Source: Bin87 sp965221295 | GTDB lineage: Bacteria > Chloroflexota > Dehalococcoidia > Lucifugimonadales > UBA3495 | Length of the DNA stretch: 64,000 nt | NCBI GenBank assembly: GCA_965221295.1 | Contig: OZ244879.1 | Span: forward strand, 1,240,001 to 1,304,000 | Direction of reading: 5' to 3' | In this document: positions 26,005 through 36,394 of the stretch, piece after piece | Position numbering within the stretch: position 1 is the first letter of the stretch | How the letters are laid out: every line of letters starts with the position of its first letter | The notes under the pieces: generated by a model | What the model was told of the DNA's origin: nothing | The model's input: only the letters and a program-made list of their open reading frames with translations | Database searches by the model: none | Translations under genes and position numbers: made by a program

Positions 26005-29000
26005 ATGGTTTCGGCTACTAGCATCCGTTCGTTCGGCGTCGTCGGAGTATTCGCACTGGCAATCCTGCTGGCGGTTGGATTCATGTCTCTTGGGTCCCAG
26101 GTCTCTGCCCAGGGAACAACAGACTACGACGTCGACGATGATGGACTCATTGAGGTGTCCAACTTGGCCCAGCTGAACGCCATGCGCTGGGACCTGGATG
26201 GCAACGGCTTCGTTTCTTCTGGCGATCGATCAAATTACAACGCCGCCTTTCCCAATGCCACCAGCGTAATGGGTTGCCCCGATGGCCTCCGCACGGCCTG
26301 CAAAGGCTACGAGTTGACTGCCAACTTGGACTTTGACACCAACGGCAACGGGCAGGCGGACTCCGGCGACGACTACTGGAACAGCGGCTGGGGCTGGGAT
26401 CCGATAGATAACAATAATATAGACGGCTACGCAGCGATCTTTGAGGGTAACGGCTACGTCATAAGCAATTTGTTCATAAATGCTCCAACAGTTTGGTATC
26501 AGGGGTTATTCGGGCTGGTGACAGAAACCGGCAGAATCCGGAACTTGGGCTTGGAGGACGTGGACATCACCGGAAGCACCTCCACCGGCGCGCTGGTCGG
26601 TCGCCTCTACGGTCAGGTCGAGCGCAGCTACGCCACCGGAAGCGTGACGGGACGCCTGCTAGGAGGGTACCATAGCGCCGGCGGTCTGGTCGCCGAGGTC
26701 TGGGATAATGGATCGATCAAGCGCAGCTACGCCCGTGTGGACGTCAAAGGCTACTCGTTCGTTGGCGGTCTGGCCGGCGCGAATTATGGTGTCGTGGAAG
26801 ACAGTTACGCTACCGGATCGGTCACGTCCTCCAATAGCAGTGGCGGCGGGTTGGTTGGCACTCTCGACGGGCAGATTGGCGCTCTCATCGGGCAGATTAG
26901 ACGGAGCTACGCCACGGGCGTTCTCTTGGGCTCAGCCAACGGCGGTTTGCTCGGCCATACCTCCGGCGGCACGTGTACTGACAGCTATTGGAACACCGAA
27001 ACCAGCGGCAAGACCAGCAGTCTTTGCGGAACCGGCAAGACCACCGAAGAAATGGCGGTGGCCAAGACGTCGACAAATCTGTACGCCAACTGGAACTCCA
27101 ATGTCTGGGACCTCGCCACCCTGCAGTATCCGGCCCTGAAGACCGACTGGGACGGCGACGGGACGGCCACTTGGCCGGAGTTCGGGGTTCAGCGCCCGGT
27201 GGTCGTGGACTACGACGGCGACGGCGACGGCCTGCTCGAGGTTTCCGCCCTGGCCCAGCTCAACGCCATGCGCTGGGACCTGGACGGCGACGGCGCCGTG
27301 TCGCCCAGCAATCAGGCGAGTTACGCCGCAGCCTTCCCCGATGCCACTTCACGCATGGGCTGCCCCATTGGCGGCTGCTCGGGCTACGAACTGTCCGCCG
27401 ACCTGGACTTCGACACCAACGGCGACGGGAGGGCGGACCAGCCCAAGTTGACGCCGGGCCGTAACGGCTGCCGGCCGGACCGTCATGGCAATTGGCCAAT
27501 TGACCACCGAGACTGCGGGTACGATGACTACTGGAACGATGGCTCGGGCTGGGACCCGATCGACAACTACGCGACGACCTTCGACGGCAATGGCCACGCC
27601 ATCCGTAACCTGTTCATCGACCGGCCGACAGCGGACGACGTGGGCCTGTTCGGCTCCTTGACCAGCAACGGCGCGGCGGAGGACGTCGGCCTGTCCAACT
27701 TGGCAGTCACCGGAAACGACGCCGTTGGCGGGCTGGTTGGTGAGAGCAGCGGCATCATCCGGGGGAGCTATGCCTCCGGAGAAATTGAGGGAGGCGACAA
27801 CGTTGGCGGCCTGGTTGGCGAGAACAGCGGCATCCTCCAAGTGAGCTACGCATCCGGCGAGGTCGAGGGGGACAACGACGTTGGCGGCCTGGCGGGGCAG
27901 AACCTCATCGGAGCGACCATCCGGCAGTCCTACTCCCAAGCCTTTGTTACGGGAACGGCTGACCGGGTGGGCGGTCTGGCGGGGCGGAACAAAGGAACAA
28001 TCGAGCGGAGCTACGCCATCGGCGAAGTCGATGGCAAAGAGCTGGTCGGCGGGCTTGTTGGCGAAAATACCAGCTCGGCGACCATCAAGCAGGGCTACTC
28101 CACCGGCGACGTGACGGGCGACGCAGACGCCGGCGGGCTGGTGGGCAAGAACGACTCTGGGACCTGCCAGGACAGCTACTGGGACACCGAAGCCAGCGGC
28201 CACACCACCAGCGGGTGCGGAACCGGCAAGACCACCGACGAAATGGTCGTGGCGAAGACGGCCACGAACCTTTACTCCCTGTGGGACGAGGCCCACTGGG
28301 TTACTGGCGACTGGCAGTACCCAACGCTCAAGGCCGACTGGGACGGCGACGGAACCGCCACGTGGCGGGAGTTCGGCGAACAGCGACCCTTCTTGCAGGA
28401 CGGCGATGGCGACCGCCTGATTGACATATCCAACGTGGAGCAGTTGAGCGCCATGCGTTGGGACCTCACCGGCAAAGGCTACAGCGGCGGCGTCCTTGGG
28501 GACGAATACCGGGCGGAATCCCGGTACGCGCCTTCCATCTCGACCTGCCCCGGGTCCGGGTGTCTGGGGTACGAACTGGTCACGGATCTGGACTTCGACA
28601 CCGACGGCGACGGGGCGGTTGACAGCGACGACGTCTTCTGGAACGACGGAGCGGGTTGGGATCCGATCGATGGTTTCGGGACGACGCTCGACGGAGATGG
28701 CCATACCATCGCCAACCTGTTCATTGATCGCAGCTCCGAGAACAAGGTGGGGCTGTTTGCCTTGATGACCAAGCTCGGCGAGGTGAAAGACCTCGGTTTG
28801 GACGACATTGATGTCACTGGCCATTGGGAAGTCGGTGGCCTGGTCGGCTACAACGAGGGAGCCATCGCACGCAGCTATGTCGCGGGCGACGTTGCAGGAA
28901 GGAATTACACCGGCGGCCTGGTCGGGGATAACCGGCCCAGCGCGGCAATCACGGTGAGCTACTCCACTGCGGCGATCGATGGCCGCTCGCACGCGGGCGG

Positions 29001-32000
29001 TTTGGCCGGCCGCAACATCGGAATCATCGAAGACAGCTACACCACCGGAGCCGTCAGCGGGCACACCGAGCTCGGAGGCGTGGTGGGCCACAACAACGAC
29101 ATCCTCAATCCAAGCATTTGCGAGAACGTGGCGCGGCGAACCTTTGCCACCGGACTGATCACTGCAGGTACTCCGTTCTACGGTGGGGTTGCCATGGTAG
29201 CCTACGCCCCCTACTCGACGTGCCCCGACAGCTTCTGGGACACGCAGACCACCGGCACGGATTGGAGCGCCTGCGGCGAAGGCTACACCACCGCCCAGTT
29301 GCAGACCCCCACGTCGGCCACCGGCATCTACGTAAACTGGCCGGCCAGCGTCTGGGACTTTCGTTCCTCAACCCAGTATCCGGCACTGAAGGCCGACTGG
29401 GACGGCGACGGTACTGCGACATGGCAGGAATTCGGAAACCAGGGCCCCACTGTCGTAGACAAGGACAGCGACGACGATCTGTTGACCAAGACCTCGAACC
29501 CAGCGCAGCTAACCGCGCTGAGTTCGAGTCCGGATGGTGTTGGCGCCAATGCGGCCTCTTGGCAGGGGATCGGGTTTCAGAACCAAACGCTGGTGGACTA
29601 CGACTACGACGATGACGGCCTGATCGAAATCAGCAAGCTGGACCAGCTCAACGCCATGCGCTGGGACCTCAACGGCGACGGCGCCGTGTCGTCGGGCGAT
29701 CAGGCGAAGTACGCCGCCGCCTTCCCCAATTCTGAGGCAGGCATGGGCTGCCCCAGCGGCGGCTGCACAGGCTACGAACTGTCCGCCGACCTGGACTTCG
29801 ACACCAACGGCGACGGGAGCTCGCACCATCCCAAGTTGCCGCTAGGCCCCCACGGCTGCCGGCTGGACCGTCATGGCAATTGGCCAATTGACCACCCAGA
29901 CTGCGGGTACGACGACTACTGGAATGATGGATTGGGCTGGGCTCCGATCGCCAACTTCGCGGCAACCTTCGAGGGCAACGGCCACACCATCGACAACCTG
30001 TTCATCGACCGGCCGAACGCGGACAACGTGGGGCTGTTCGGTTCCTTGACCACCGCGGGCACGGCGCGGGATGTGGAACTGTCCGACGTGAGAGTCACCG
30101 GAGGCGATGTCGTTGGCGGCCTGGTTGGCGAGAACAGCGGCGTCGTCAAGGGGAGCCACGTCTGGGGCGAGGTTGAAGGAGGCAACGGCGTTGGCGTCCT
30201 GGCGGGGCTGAACCAAGAAACCATAGAGGAGAGCTACACCAACGGCGAGGTCAAGGGAAGCAACGACGTGGGCGGTCTGGTAGGGCGGAACCTGAGCGGA
30301 GCCACCATCCGGCAGTCCTACACCCTGGCCTCCGTAACGGGAACGGCCGACAAGGTGGGTGGCCTGACGGGGCGGAACCAAGGAACAATCGAGCGGGGCT
30401 ACGCCATCGGCGAAGTCAACGGAGATGAGCTGGTCGGCGGGCTGGTTGGCGAAAATACCAGTTCTGGAACCATCCGGCAGGGCTACGCCACCGGCGACGT
30501 GACTGGCGATGCAGACGCCGGCGGACTGGTGGGCAAGAACGACTCTGGGACCTGCCAAGACAGCTATTGGGACACCGAAGCCAGCGGGTACACCACCAGC
30601 GCGTGCGGAACCGGCAAGACCACCGACGAGCTGGTTGCGGCGAAGACGGACGAGAATCTCTACGCCCTGTGGGACGAGGCCCACTGGGCCACCGGCGACT
30701 GGCAGTACCCAACGCTCAAGGCCGACTGGGACGGCGACGGAACCGCCACGTGGCGGGAGTTCGGCGAACAGCGACCCTTCTTGCAGGACGGCGATGGCGA
30801 CCGCCTGATTGACATATCCAACCTGGAGCAGTTGAGCGCCATACGTTGGGACGTCACAGGCAAAGGCTACCTCGGCGGTGTCAACGGGGACGAATACCGG
30901 GCGGCCTCGCGGTACGCGCCTTCAATCTCGACTTGCCCCGGGTCCGGATGTCTGGGGTACGAACTGGTCACGGATCTAGACTTCGACACCAACGGCGACG
31001 GGGCGGTTGACAGCGACGACGTCTTCTGGAACGAGGGGGCGGGCTGGGATCCGATCGACGGCAACAAGACGACGCTCGACGGCGACGGCCATACCATCGC
31101 CAACCTGTTCATCAGTCGCGGCGCCGAAGAGAAGGTGGGGCTGTTTGGCTCGCAGACCCACTCCGGCGTGGTGAGAAAGCTCGGCCTGGACGACGTTCAC
31201 ATCACCGGCTCCTCAGTCGTCGGCAGCGTGGTCGGTTACAACGAAGGAACCATCGAGCAGACCTACGTCACGGGCAAGGTAAAGGGAAGCAGCAACTCAG
31301 GCGGCTTGGCCGGGGAAAACCGGACCGGCTCGAGGATCCGGGTGAGCTACTCCGCCGCGGAGATTAATTGCGCCTGGCGCGCCGGCGGTTTGGCCGGACG
31401 CAACATGGGGATCATCGAAGACAGCTACTCCACCGGACCCGTTACGGGATACTCCGATCTCGGAGGCGTGGTGGGGCACAACAACGAGCAACCCAATAGG
31501 AGCCCTTGCAGGAGCACGGCGCGGCGAACCTTCGCCACCGGACTGATTACCGGAGGCACTCCGTTCTACGGCGGGATCGCCATGGTCTCCGCCTCACCAA
31601 ACGCGAGCTGTCCCGATAGTTTCTGGGACACGGAGACCACCGGCACGGACTGGAGCGCCTGCGGCGAAGGCTACACCACCGCCCAGTTGCAGACCCCCAC
31701 GTCGGCCACGGGCATCTACGTCGACTGGAACGCCGATGTCTGGGACTTCGGCAAGTCGGACCAGTACCCGGCCATTAAGGCCGACTGGGACGGCGACGGC
31801 ATTGCCACCGCAGAGGAGTTCGGGCCGCAGCGCTACGTTGACTACGACCGGGACGGCGACGGTCTGCTCGAAGTGTCCACCCTGGCCCAGCTGAACGCCA
31901 TGCGCTGGGATTTGGACGGCGATGGTTCGGTGGCGGACGCCAATCAGTCGAGCTATCAGGCGGCCTTCTTCCTTCCCACACCGCGAATGGGCTGCCCCAG

Positions 32001-35000
32001 CGCCGGCTGTGATGGGTACGAACTGACGGCGGACTTGGACTTCGACACGAACGGCAACGATCATGCGGACGCCGGCGATGCCTACTGGAACGGCGGCGCG
32101 GGCTGGACTCCAATCGCCAACTACGTAACCACCTTCGACGGCAACGGCCACGCCATCAACAACCTGTACATCGACCGCACGGGCGCCGAACGCGCCGGCT
32201 TGTTCAGCCATCTGACCGACGGCGCCGAGGTTCGCAACCTGGCGTTGCTGGACGTGGACATCACTGCCAACAACGACGTGGGCGCCTTCGCTGGGCTGAT
32301 CACCCGGGCCACCCTGCGCAACAGCTACGCCACAGGCTCGGTGACGCTGAACAGCGCCGGGGACTCCGTGGGCGGCTTGGTCGGCGAGGCGAGCGGGCAT
32401 CCCAACGGACGGGACACCATCCGCGACAGCTACTCCTTGGCGACGGTGCGCGCGCTGGCTCTGGGCAGCTACGCCGGTGGACTGGCCGGCTCGATGCACG
32501 TGAACGAGTCCAGGTACGCCCGCATCGTGAATACCTTTGCCGCTGGAGCCGTCTTCTCGCCCGATCTCGAGCTCGGCGGCGGGCTGGTCGGTCATACCAA
32601 GACAGCCCAATCGAGAATTACCGACAGTTACTGGGACACGCAGACCACAGGCTGGAGCGCCAGTTCCGACGACGGAGACGATGTTGCCGACGACGGCTTG
32701 GGCAAGATGCAATCGGAGTTGCATCTGCCGACCTCGGCTACGGGCATCTACGCAAGCTGGGACTCGGCTGTCTGGGACTTCGGAAGCAACAGTCAGTATC
32801 CGGCGCTGAAGTTCGACACAGACGGGGACGGCATTGCGACGGTCGCAGAGTTCGGCAGCCAGCCGCGCACGGCTGCCGTGCCCTCGGTGGACCTGGACGC
32901 CGACAACGACGCCCTGATAGAGGTGTCCAATCTGGACCAACTGAACGCCATCCGCTGGGACCTCGACGGCAACGGTCAGACGTCGTCGTCCCACGAGGGC
33001 GACTACAACGAGGCATTCACCGGCAGCCGCTCGGCGCTGGCTGACCCCTGCTTCGGGGTTGCCTGCCACGGCTACGAGCTGACCGCAAACCTCGACTTCG
33101 ACACCAACGGCAACGGCGAGGCCGACGCCGGCGACAAGTTCTGGAACGGCGGCGCAGGCTGGGCGCCCATCGGACGTCACAGCAACAACCACGACACCGA
33201 GTTCAATGCAACCTTCGAGGGCAACGGGCACACAATAGGCAACCTGTTCATCCAAGGATCAGGCTCAGACTCGCTGGGGCTGTTCGGCGCCACTGAAGGC
33301 TCGAGCAACATCAGGAACTTGGGCCTGCTGAACGCCCAGGTCAACGGCACAAGCGGCGATGATCTGGTGGGCGGACTGGTGGGCTTCAACAAGGGTAAAA
33401 TTGGCGGAAGTCATGTCACGGGATCGGTCACCGGCGACGATCGAGTTGGCGGTCTTGCGGGAAGCAGCTGGAATAGGATTACAGACAGCCACACCGCCGT
33501 CTCGGTAACGGGAAATGACTTCGTGGGCGGCCTGACGGGCGTGAACTCGCACGGCACGGGGAGCTCCACCAACGGCACGATAACCCGCAGCCACGCCACA
33601 GGCTCAGTAACGGGCCATAACTTCGTCGGCGGGCTGTCGGGCAGCGCCGGAGACGCGATAATCGCCAGCTACGCCACCGGAGCAGTCACGGCCAACGACT
33701 ATGTGGGCGGGCTGGCTGGGCAGATCGGCGGCGCGATCACCGCCAGCTACGCCACAGGTCCGGTCACCTCCCAAGACAATACCGGAGGTCTGGTGGGTCT
33801 CAACTACGGCCGGATAAACCTCAGCTTTGCCACTGGAACGGTCGCAGGCGATGACAATGTGGGCGGACTTGTGGGCGCCAACGGCCACAGGATCAGCGAC
33901 AGCTACGCGACAGGCTCAGTTTCGGGCGATCACAGTATCGGCGGGCTGGTGGGCAAGACCGGTGGATCCAACGCCTACTACATCAGCGACAGCTACGCCA
34001 CAGGATCCGTAACCGGCATCAGTTTCCCTGGTGGGCTGGTGGGCAGAGACTACGGTGGGACGACGATAGCGGACAGCTACTGGGACACGGAGACGAGCGG
34101 GCAGTCTGGCGGACAGGGCGGCGCGGGCAAGACCACGGCCGAGTTGCAGTCGCCGACCTCAGCAAGCGGCATCTATGCCGACTGGAACGCTGGCAGTTGG
34201 GACTTCGGCGGAACGGCGGAGTACCCCAGGTTGAAGGCTGTCCTTTCATTCAGCTCGTTTACCGTTGCCAACCAGAGCTACATCTCCGGATCGGCGATCA
34301 ATGCGCTGCAGCTGCCGAGGGCGTCCGGTGGCAATGGCTCGCTGACCTACATGCTGGAAGGCGCGCTGCCGATTGGACTGAGCTTCGACGCGACGGCGCG
34401 AACCATTACTGGGACGCCCATGGTCGACGCTGATGAGGTTTCCACCCACACCTACCGGGCGGCCGACGCTGATGGCAACTCCGCGTCGCTGGACTTCACG
34501 ATCTCGGTTGAGTTGGATCGCGCGCCCAACTTTGGGTCTTCCCAGGTGGATGATCAGAGGTATCGCCGCGGGGAGTCGATAACAACGTTGCAGTTGCCAG
34601 GGGCCAGGGATGGGAACGGTCAGCTCATTTACGCGCTGGTTGGCGACCTGCCTGAGGGTCTCTCGTACGACGCGGTGAACCGCAGGATTTCCGGGAAGCC
34701 TACGGTGGCGATGGAGTCCACTGAATACGCCTACTCTGTGACCGACGCCGATGGCGACGTGGCGTCATTGACCTTCGCGATCGAGGTCATGGATTACGTG
34801 GTCTTGGGCGCTGCGGATGGTTACGTGGAGAAGTCGAGGGTTCTCAATGAAGTCAGCTGGTTGAGGTGGGATACCTGCAATTCCAACCAGCGGTGCGGGG
34901 TCGTTTCCACCGCGCCGGAGGATGATCGTCTCGTTGAGTTGACGATGGTCCTGGAGCCTGGCGCGGAGGCCACGGTGCAGCTGTGGCTGTTCCGCCACCA

Positions 35001-36342
35001 GGGCGGCAGCGTTGGTTTGACCCAGAGCGGTTGGACCAAGACGTTCAACTCTGAAAACAGGACGCACGTGTTTGGCGTTGCCGAGGACCGGGCTGACGAC
35101 GGCGTGGAATGGTCGTTCCGGCTGTCGGATCCCGCCGATGACGATCCTGACGATAGTTACAAGATCATGGAGTCGCACGTTCGCGTCTACGGGGTTGGCG
35201 ATGAATCGGACGAGATCGATCATGACGATTTCACGCGCTGGTGGGAGTACGATGTATTCACCCACCGTTGGCAATGGCATCCCAATGACGTCCTGAGCCT
35301 GATCAGGTGGCACGGTTGCGAACGCCGCACATCGGCGGATTATGACGGCTGCGTGTTCGAGGCGCCGGCGGGGCACGTGGTGGACTGGTACGTGGGGGTG
35401 AAGGGGAATCCCACGCAGCGCCTGAGTATCATAGACGTTGACGGCGAGGGGTCCGATGCGGCGGACTTCCTGAGGGTGCGGGAACACATTGGTCCGATTG
35501 AGGACACGCCAGGACCTGGCGCTTTCGTCCAGGGTACGCACTATGTTGGGGCCGAGGACGCCCACCTGGGTTGGCGACTCTGCGTGAACGAGACGGATGG
35601 GTTGTGGGGTTGTATGTACACCATCAGCATCGATACCCAGATTGCGCTGCGGGTGAGGCCGGCAACGCCGCACCGTCCGGCAGATCGCACGGTGCGCTAC
35701 GAGGCGGATGCTGCCGTTCTGGAGTTTACGTCGCCCGACAATGTGCCAATCACCTATGCGCGGGGTCGCGTCGGCAACGATGCCTGCCAGGGATGGGGGA
35801 GCATCAACACCGAGGACGGTCGGCATCTGCTGACCCATGTTGGCGGCAACAACTACGAGGTTCGCATACCGTACGCCAGCTACGGGATGCACCCAGGGAG
35901 CAATCGTTGCGTGGACGTCAAGCCGTGCAACGAGTCCGGTTGTTACTACCGCGACGGGCACTTCCGCGACGTGATCCGTCCGCAGCGGCCGCAGGCGACT
36001 GCCTTTGAATTCGTCGGAGACCGTACGGCGACCAACGATGGCGTCGACCTTGAATTGAAGCTCACGCCTGGTGACGCCAACTTCAGTCGCATCGACGGCT
36101 TCTGGAAACGGTTCACGGACCAGCATGGGAGCAACTGCCATGACCCAGCCCACAGCTACGGGCCCATCCTACCCTCGGAGACGGAATGGGATCCTTTTGG
36201 CAGCGGTTCCGTAAAGGTTCAAATTCCGTACGCCGACGTTCCCGGTGACCGGTCGTACTGCATGTACGTTCAGGTCTGGAACGATGATGGCACGGAGCGC
36301 ATCCGGCGTTGGACCAAGGTGGACGTACCCGCCTACCAGTAG
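26005..36342 (+). CDS. Giant secreted GLUG-repeat protein (3,445 aa)
   Basis: A Sec signal peptide (VVGVFALAILLAVGF..VSAQG) opens the protein. Seven modules follow, with headers starting near bases 26122, 27208, 28399, 29596, 30787, 31838 and 32888. Each header has an Asp-rich calcium-loop-like motif with LxQLNAxRWDLDGDG, two Cys around GYEL, a second DFDTNGDG-type loop, and FEGNGHTIxNLFI. Arrays of GLUG motifs (VGGLVGxNxG...SYATGxVTG) then build a presumed beta-helix, closed by SYWDTETSG...TTAELQSPTSATGIY..W...QYPALKADWDGDGTAT. Residues about 2748-2930 hold two He_PIG-type Ig-like domains (LPIGLSFDATARTITGTP, LPEGLSYDAVNRRISGKP). The last 500 residues end with the two-Cys domain shared with the other secreted proteins. 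There is no sorting signal or terminal membrane segment. It is probably a surface or released adhesin-like protein; ligand unknown. Confidence 0.92.
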   Translation: MVSATSIRSFGVVGVFALAILLAVGFMSLGSQVSAQGTTDYDVDDDGLIEVSNLAQLNAMRWDLDGNGFVSSGDRSNYNAAFPNATSVMGCPDGLRTACKGYELTANLDFDTNGNGQADSGDDYWNSGWGWDPIDNNNIDGYAAIFEGNGYVISNLFINAPTVWYQGLFGLVTETGRIRNLGLEDVDITGSTSTGALVGRLYGQVERSYATGSVTGRLLGGYHSAGGLVAEVWDNGSIKRSYARVDVKGYSFVGGLAGANYGVVEDSYATGSVTSSNSSGGGLVGTLDGQIGALIGQIRRSYATGVLLGSANGGLLGHTSGGTCTDSYWNTETSGKTSSLCGTGKTTEEMAVAKTSTNLYANWNSNVWDLATLQYPALKTDWDGDGTATWPEFGVQRPVVVDYDGDGDGLLEVSALAQLNAMRWDLDGDGAVSPSNQASYAAAFPDATSRMGCPIGGCSGYELSADLDFDTNGDGRADQPKLTPGRNGCRPDRHGNWPIDHRDCGYDDYWNDGSGWDPIDNYATTFDGNGHAIRNLFIDRPTADDVGLFGSLTSNGAAEDVGLSNLAVTGNDAVGGLVGESSGIIRGSYASGEIEGGDNVGGLVGENSGILQVSYASGEVEGDNDVGGLAGQNLIGATIRQSYSQAFVTGTADRVGGLAGRNKGTIERSYAIGEVDGKELVGGLVGENTSSATIKQGYSTGDVTGDADAGGLVGKNDSGTCQDSYWDTEASGHTTSGCGTGKTTDEMVVAKTATNLYSLWDEAHWVTGDWQYPTLKADWDGDGTATWREFGEQRPFLQDGDGDRLIDISNVEQLSAMRWDLTGKGYSGGVLGDEYRAESRYAPSISTCPGSGCLGYELVTDLDFDTDGDGAVDSDDVFWNDGAGWDPIDGFGTTLDGDGHTIANLFIDRSSENKVGLFALMTKLGEVKDLGLDDIDVTGHWEVGGLVGYNEGAIARSYVAGDVAGRNYTGGLVGDNRPSAAITVSYSTAAIDGRSHAGGLAGRNIGIIEDSYTTGAVSGHTELGGVVGHNNDILNPSICENVARRTFATGLITAGTPFYGGVAMVAYAPYSTCPDSFWDTQTTGTDWSACGEGYTTAQLQTPTSATGIYVNWPASVWDFRSSTQYPALKADWDGDGTATWQEFGNQGPTVVDKDSDDDLLTKTSNPAQLTALSSSPDGVGANAASWQGIGFQNQTLVDYDYDDDGLIEISKLDQLNAMRWDLNGDGAVSSGDQAKYAAAFPNSEAGMGCPSGGCTGYELSADLDFDTNGDGSSHHPKLPLGPHGCRLDRHGNWPIDHPDCGYDDYWNDGLGWAPIANFAATFEGNGHTIDNLFIDRPNADNVGLFGSLTTAGTARDVELSDVRVTGGDVVGGLVGENSGVVKGSHVWGEVEGGNGVGVLAGLNQETIEESYTNGEVKGSNDVGGLVGRNLSGATIRQSYTLASVTGTADKVGGLTGRNQGTIERGYAIGEVNGDELVGGLVGENTSSGTIRQGYATGDVTGDADAGGLVGKNDSGTCQDSYWDTEASGYTTSACGTGKTTDELVAAKTDENLYALWDEAHWATGDWQYPTLKADWDGDGTATWREFGEQRPFLQDGDGDRLIDISNLEQLSAIRWDVTGKGYLGGVNGDEYRAASRYAPSISTCPGSGCLGYELVTDLDFDTNGDGAVDSDDVFWNEGAGWDPIDGNKTTLDGDGHTIANLFISRGAEEKVGLFGSQTHSGVVRKLGLDDVHITGSSVVGSVVGYNEGTIEQTYVTGKVKGSSNSGGLAGENRTGSRIRVSYSAAEINCAWRAGGLAGRNMGIIEDSYSTGPVTGYSDLGGVVGHNNEQPNRSPCRSTARRTFATGLITGGTPFYGGIAMVSASPNASCPDSFWDTETTGTDWSACGEGYTTAQLQTPTSATGIYVDWNADVWDFGKSDQYPAIKADWDGDGIATAEEFGPQRYVDYDRDGDGLLEVSTLAQLNAMRWDLDGDGSVADANQSSYQAAFFLPTPRMGCPSAGCDGYELTADLDFDTNGNDHADAGDAYWNGGAGWTPIANYVTTFDGNGHAINNLYIDRTGAERAGLFSHLTDGAEVRNLALLDVDITANNDVGAFAGLITRATLRNSYATGSVTLNSAGDSVGGLVGEASGHPNGRDTIRDSYSLATVRALALGSYAGGLAGSMHVNESRYARIVNTFAAGAVFSPDLELGGGLVGHTKTAQSRITDSYWDTQTTGWSASSDDGDDVADDGLGKMQSELHLPTSATGIYASWDSAVWDFGSNSQYPALKFDTDGDGIATVAEFGSQPRTAAVPSVDLDADNDALIEVSNLDQLNAIRWDLDGNGQTSSSHEGDYNEAFTGSRSALADPCFGVACHGYELTANLDFDTNGNGEADAGDKFWNGGAGWAPIGRHSNNHDTEFNATFEGNGHTIGNLFIQGSGSDSLGLFGATEGSSNIRNLGLLNAQVNGTSGDDLVGGLVGFNKGKIGGSHVTGSVTGDDRVGGLAGSSWNRITDSHTAVSVTGNDFVGGLTGVNSHGTGSSTNGTITRSHATGSVTGHNFVGGLSGSAGDAIIASYATGAVTANDYVGGLAGQIGGAITASYATGPVTSQDNTGGLVGLNYGRINLSFATGTVAGDDNVGGLVGANGHRISDSYATGSVSGDHSIGGLVGKTGGSNAYYISDSYATGSVTGISFPGGLVGRDYGGTTIADSYWDTETSGQSGGQGGAGKTTAELQSPTSASGIYADWNAGSWDFGGTAEYPRLKAVLSFSSFTVANQSYISGSAINALQLPRASGGNGSLTYMLEGALPIGLSFDATARTITGTPMVDADEVSTHTYRAADADGNSASLDFTISVELDRAPNFGSSQVDDQRYRRGESITTLQLPGARDGNGQLIYALVGDLPEGLSYDAVNRRISGKPTVAMESTEYAYSVTDADGDVASLTFAIEVMDYVVLGAADGYVEKSRVLNEVSWLRWDTCNSNQRCGVVSTAPEDDRLVELTMVLEPGAEATVQLWLFRHQGGSVGLTQSGWTKTFNSENRTHVFGVAEDRADDGVEWSFRLSDPADDDPDDSYKIMESHVRVYGVGDESDEIDHDDFTRWWEYDVFTHRWQWHPNDVLSLIRWHGCERRTSADYDGCVFEAPAGHVVDWYVGVKGNPTQRLSIIDVDGEGSDAADFLRVREHIGPIEDTPGPGAFVQGTHYVGAEDAHLGWRLCVNETDGLWGCMYTISIDTQIALRVRPATPHRPADRTVRYEADAAVLEFTSPDNVPITYARGRVGNDACQGWGSINTEDGRHLLTHVGGNNYEVRIPYASYGMHPGSNRCVDVKPCNESGCYYRDGHFRDVIRPQRPQATAFEFVGDRTATNDGVDLELKLTPGDANFSRIDGFWKRFTDQHGSNCHDPAHSYGPILPSETEWDPFGSGSVKVQIPYADVPGDRSYCMYVQVWNDDGTERIRRWTKVDVPAYQ
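27208..29595 (+). repeat. Internal tandem repeat of the giant gene, copy A (2,388 bp)
   Basis: Two modules (headers at 27208 and 28399) recur in the same order at 29596 and 30787, both offset by exactly 2,388 bases (796 codons). Stretches around 28311-28430 and 30699-30818 are practically identical at DNA level, so the duplication is recent or kept alike by gene conversion. Confidence 0.85.
29596..31837 (+). repeat. Internal tandem repeat of the giant gene, copy B
   Basis: This is the second copy of the two-module unit. It is about 145 bases shorter than copy A because it lacks the degenerate header at about 29450-29590 that ends copy A. Confidence 0.85.
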
Positions 36343-36349
36343 CAGACGT

Positions 36350-36394
36350 CACAGCCAATATCCGGCGCTGAAGTACGACACCAACCGGGATGGC
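36350..36394 (+). pseudogene. Orphan 3' fragment of a GLUG module
   Basis: Eight bases after the stop of the giant gene, the DNA reads HSQYPALKYDTNRDG in the frame of 36245. This is the closing motif of the family's modules and closely matches DNA at 42710-42755 in the next gene (HSQYPALKYDTNGD). It is a scar of recombination with a third gene or of deletion of an intervening one. Confidence 0.7.

Noticed and set aside
27349..29091. Long open frame (580 codons) on the minus strand inside the giant GLUG gene
   Set aside because: It is antisense to a clearly coding repeat array. Its product is Val/Ala/Gly-rich with the same period as the repeats, has no family features, and results from GC-rich codons lacking antisense stops. 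The same applies to 31594-33255 and 34765-36153.
26500..34200. Regularly spaced short repeats that could suggest a CRISPR array
   Set aside because: The repeats are in frame, imperfect, and encode GLUG motifs; spacing is in codons and there are no unique spacers or cas genes.
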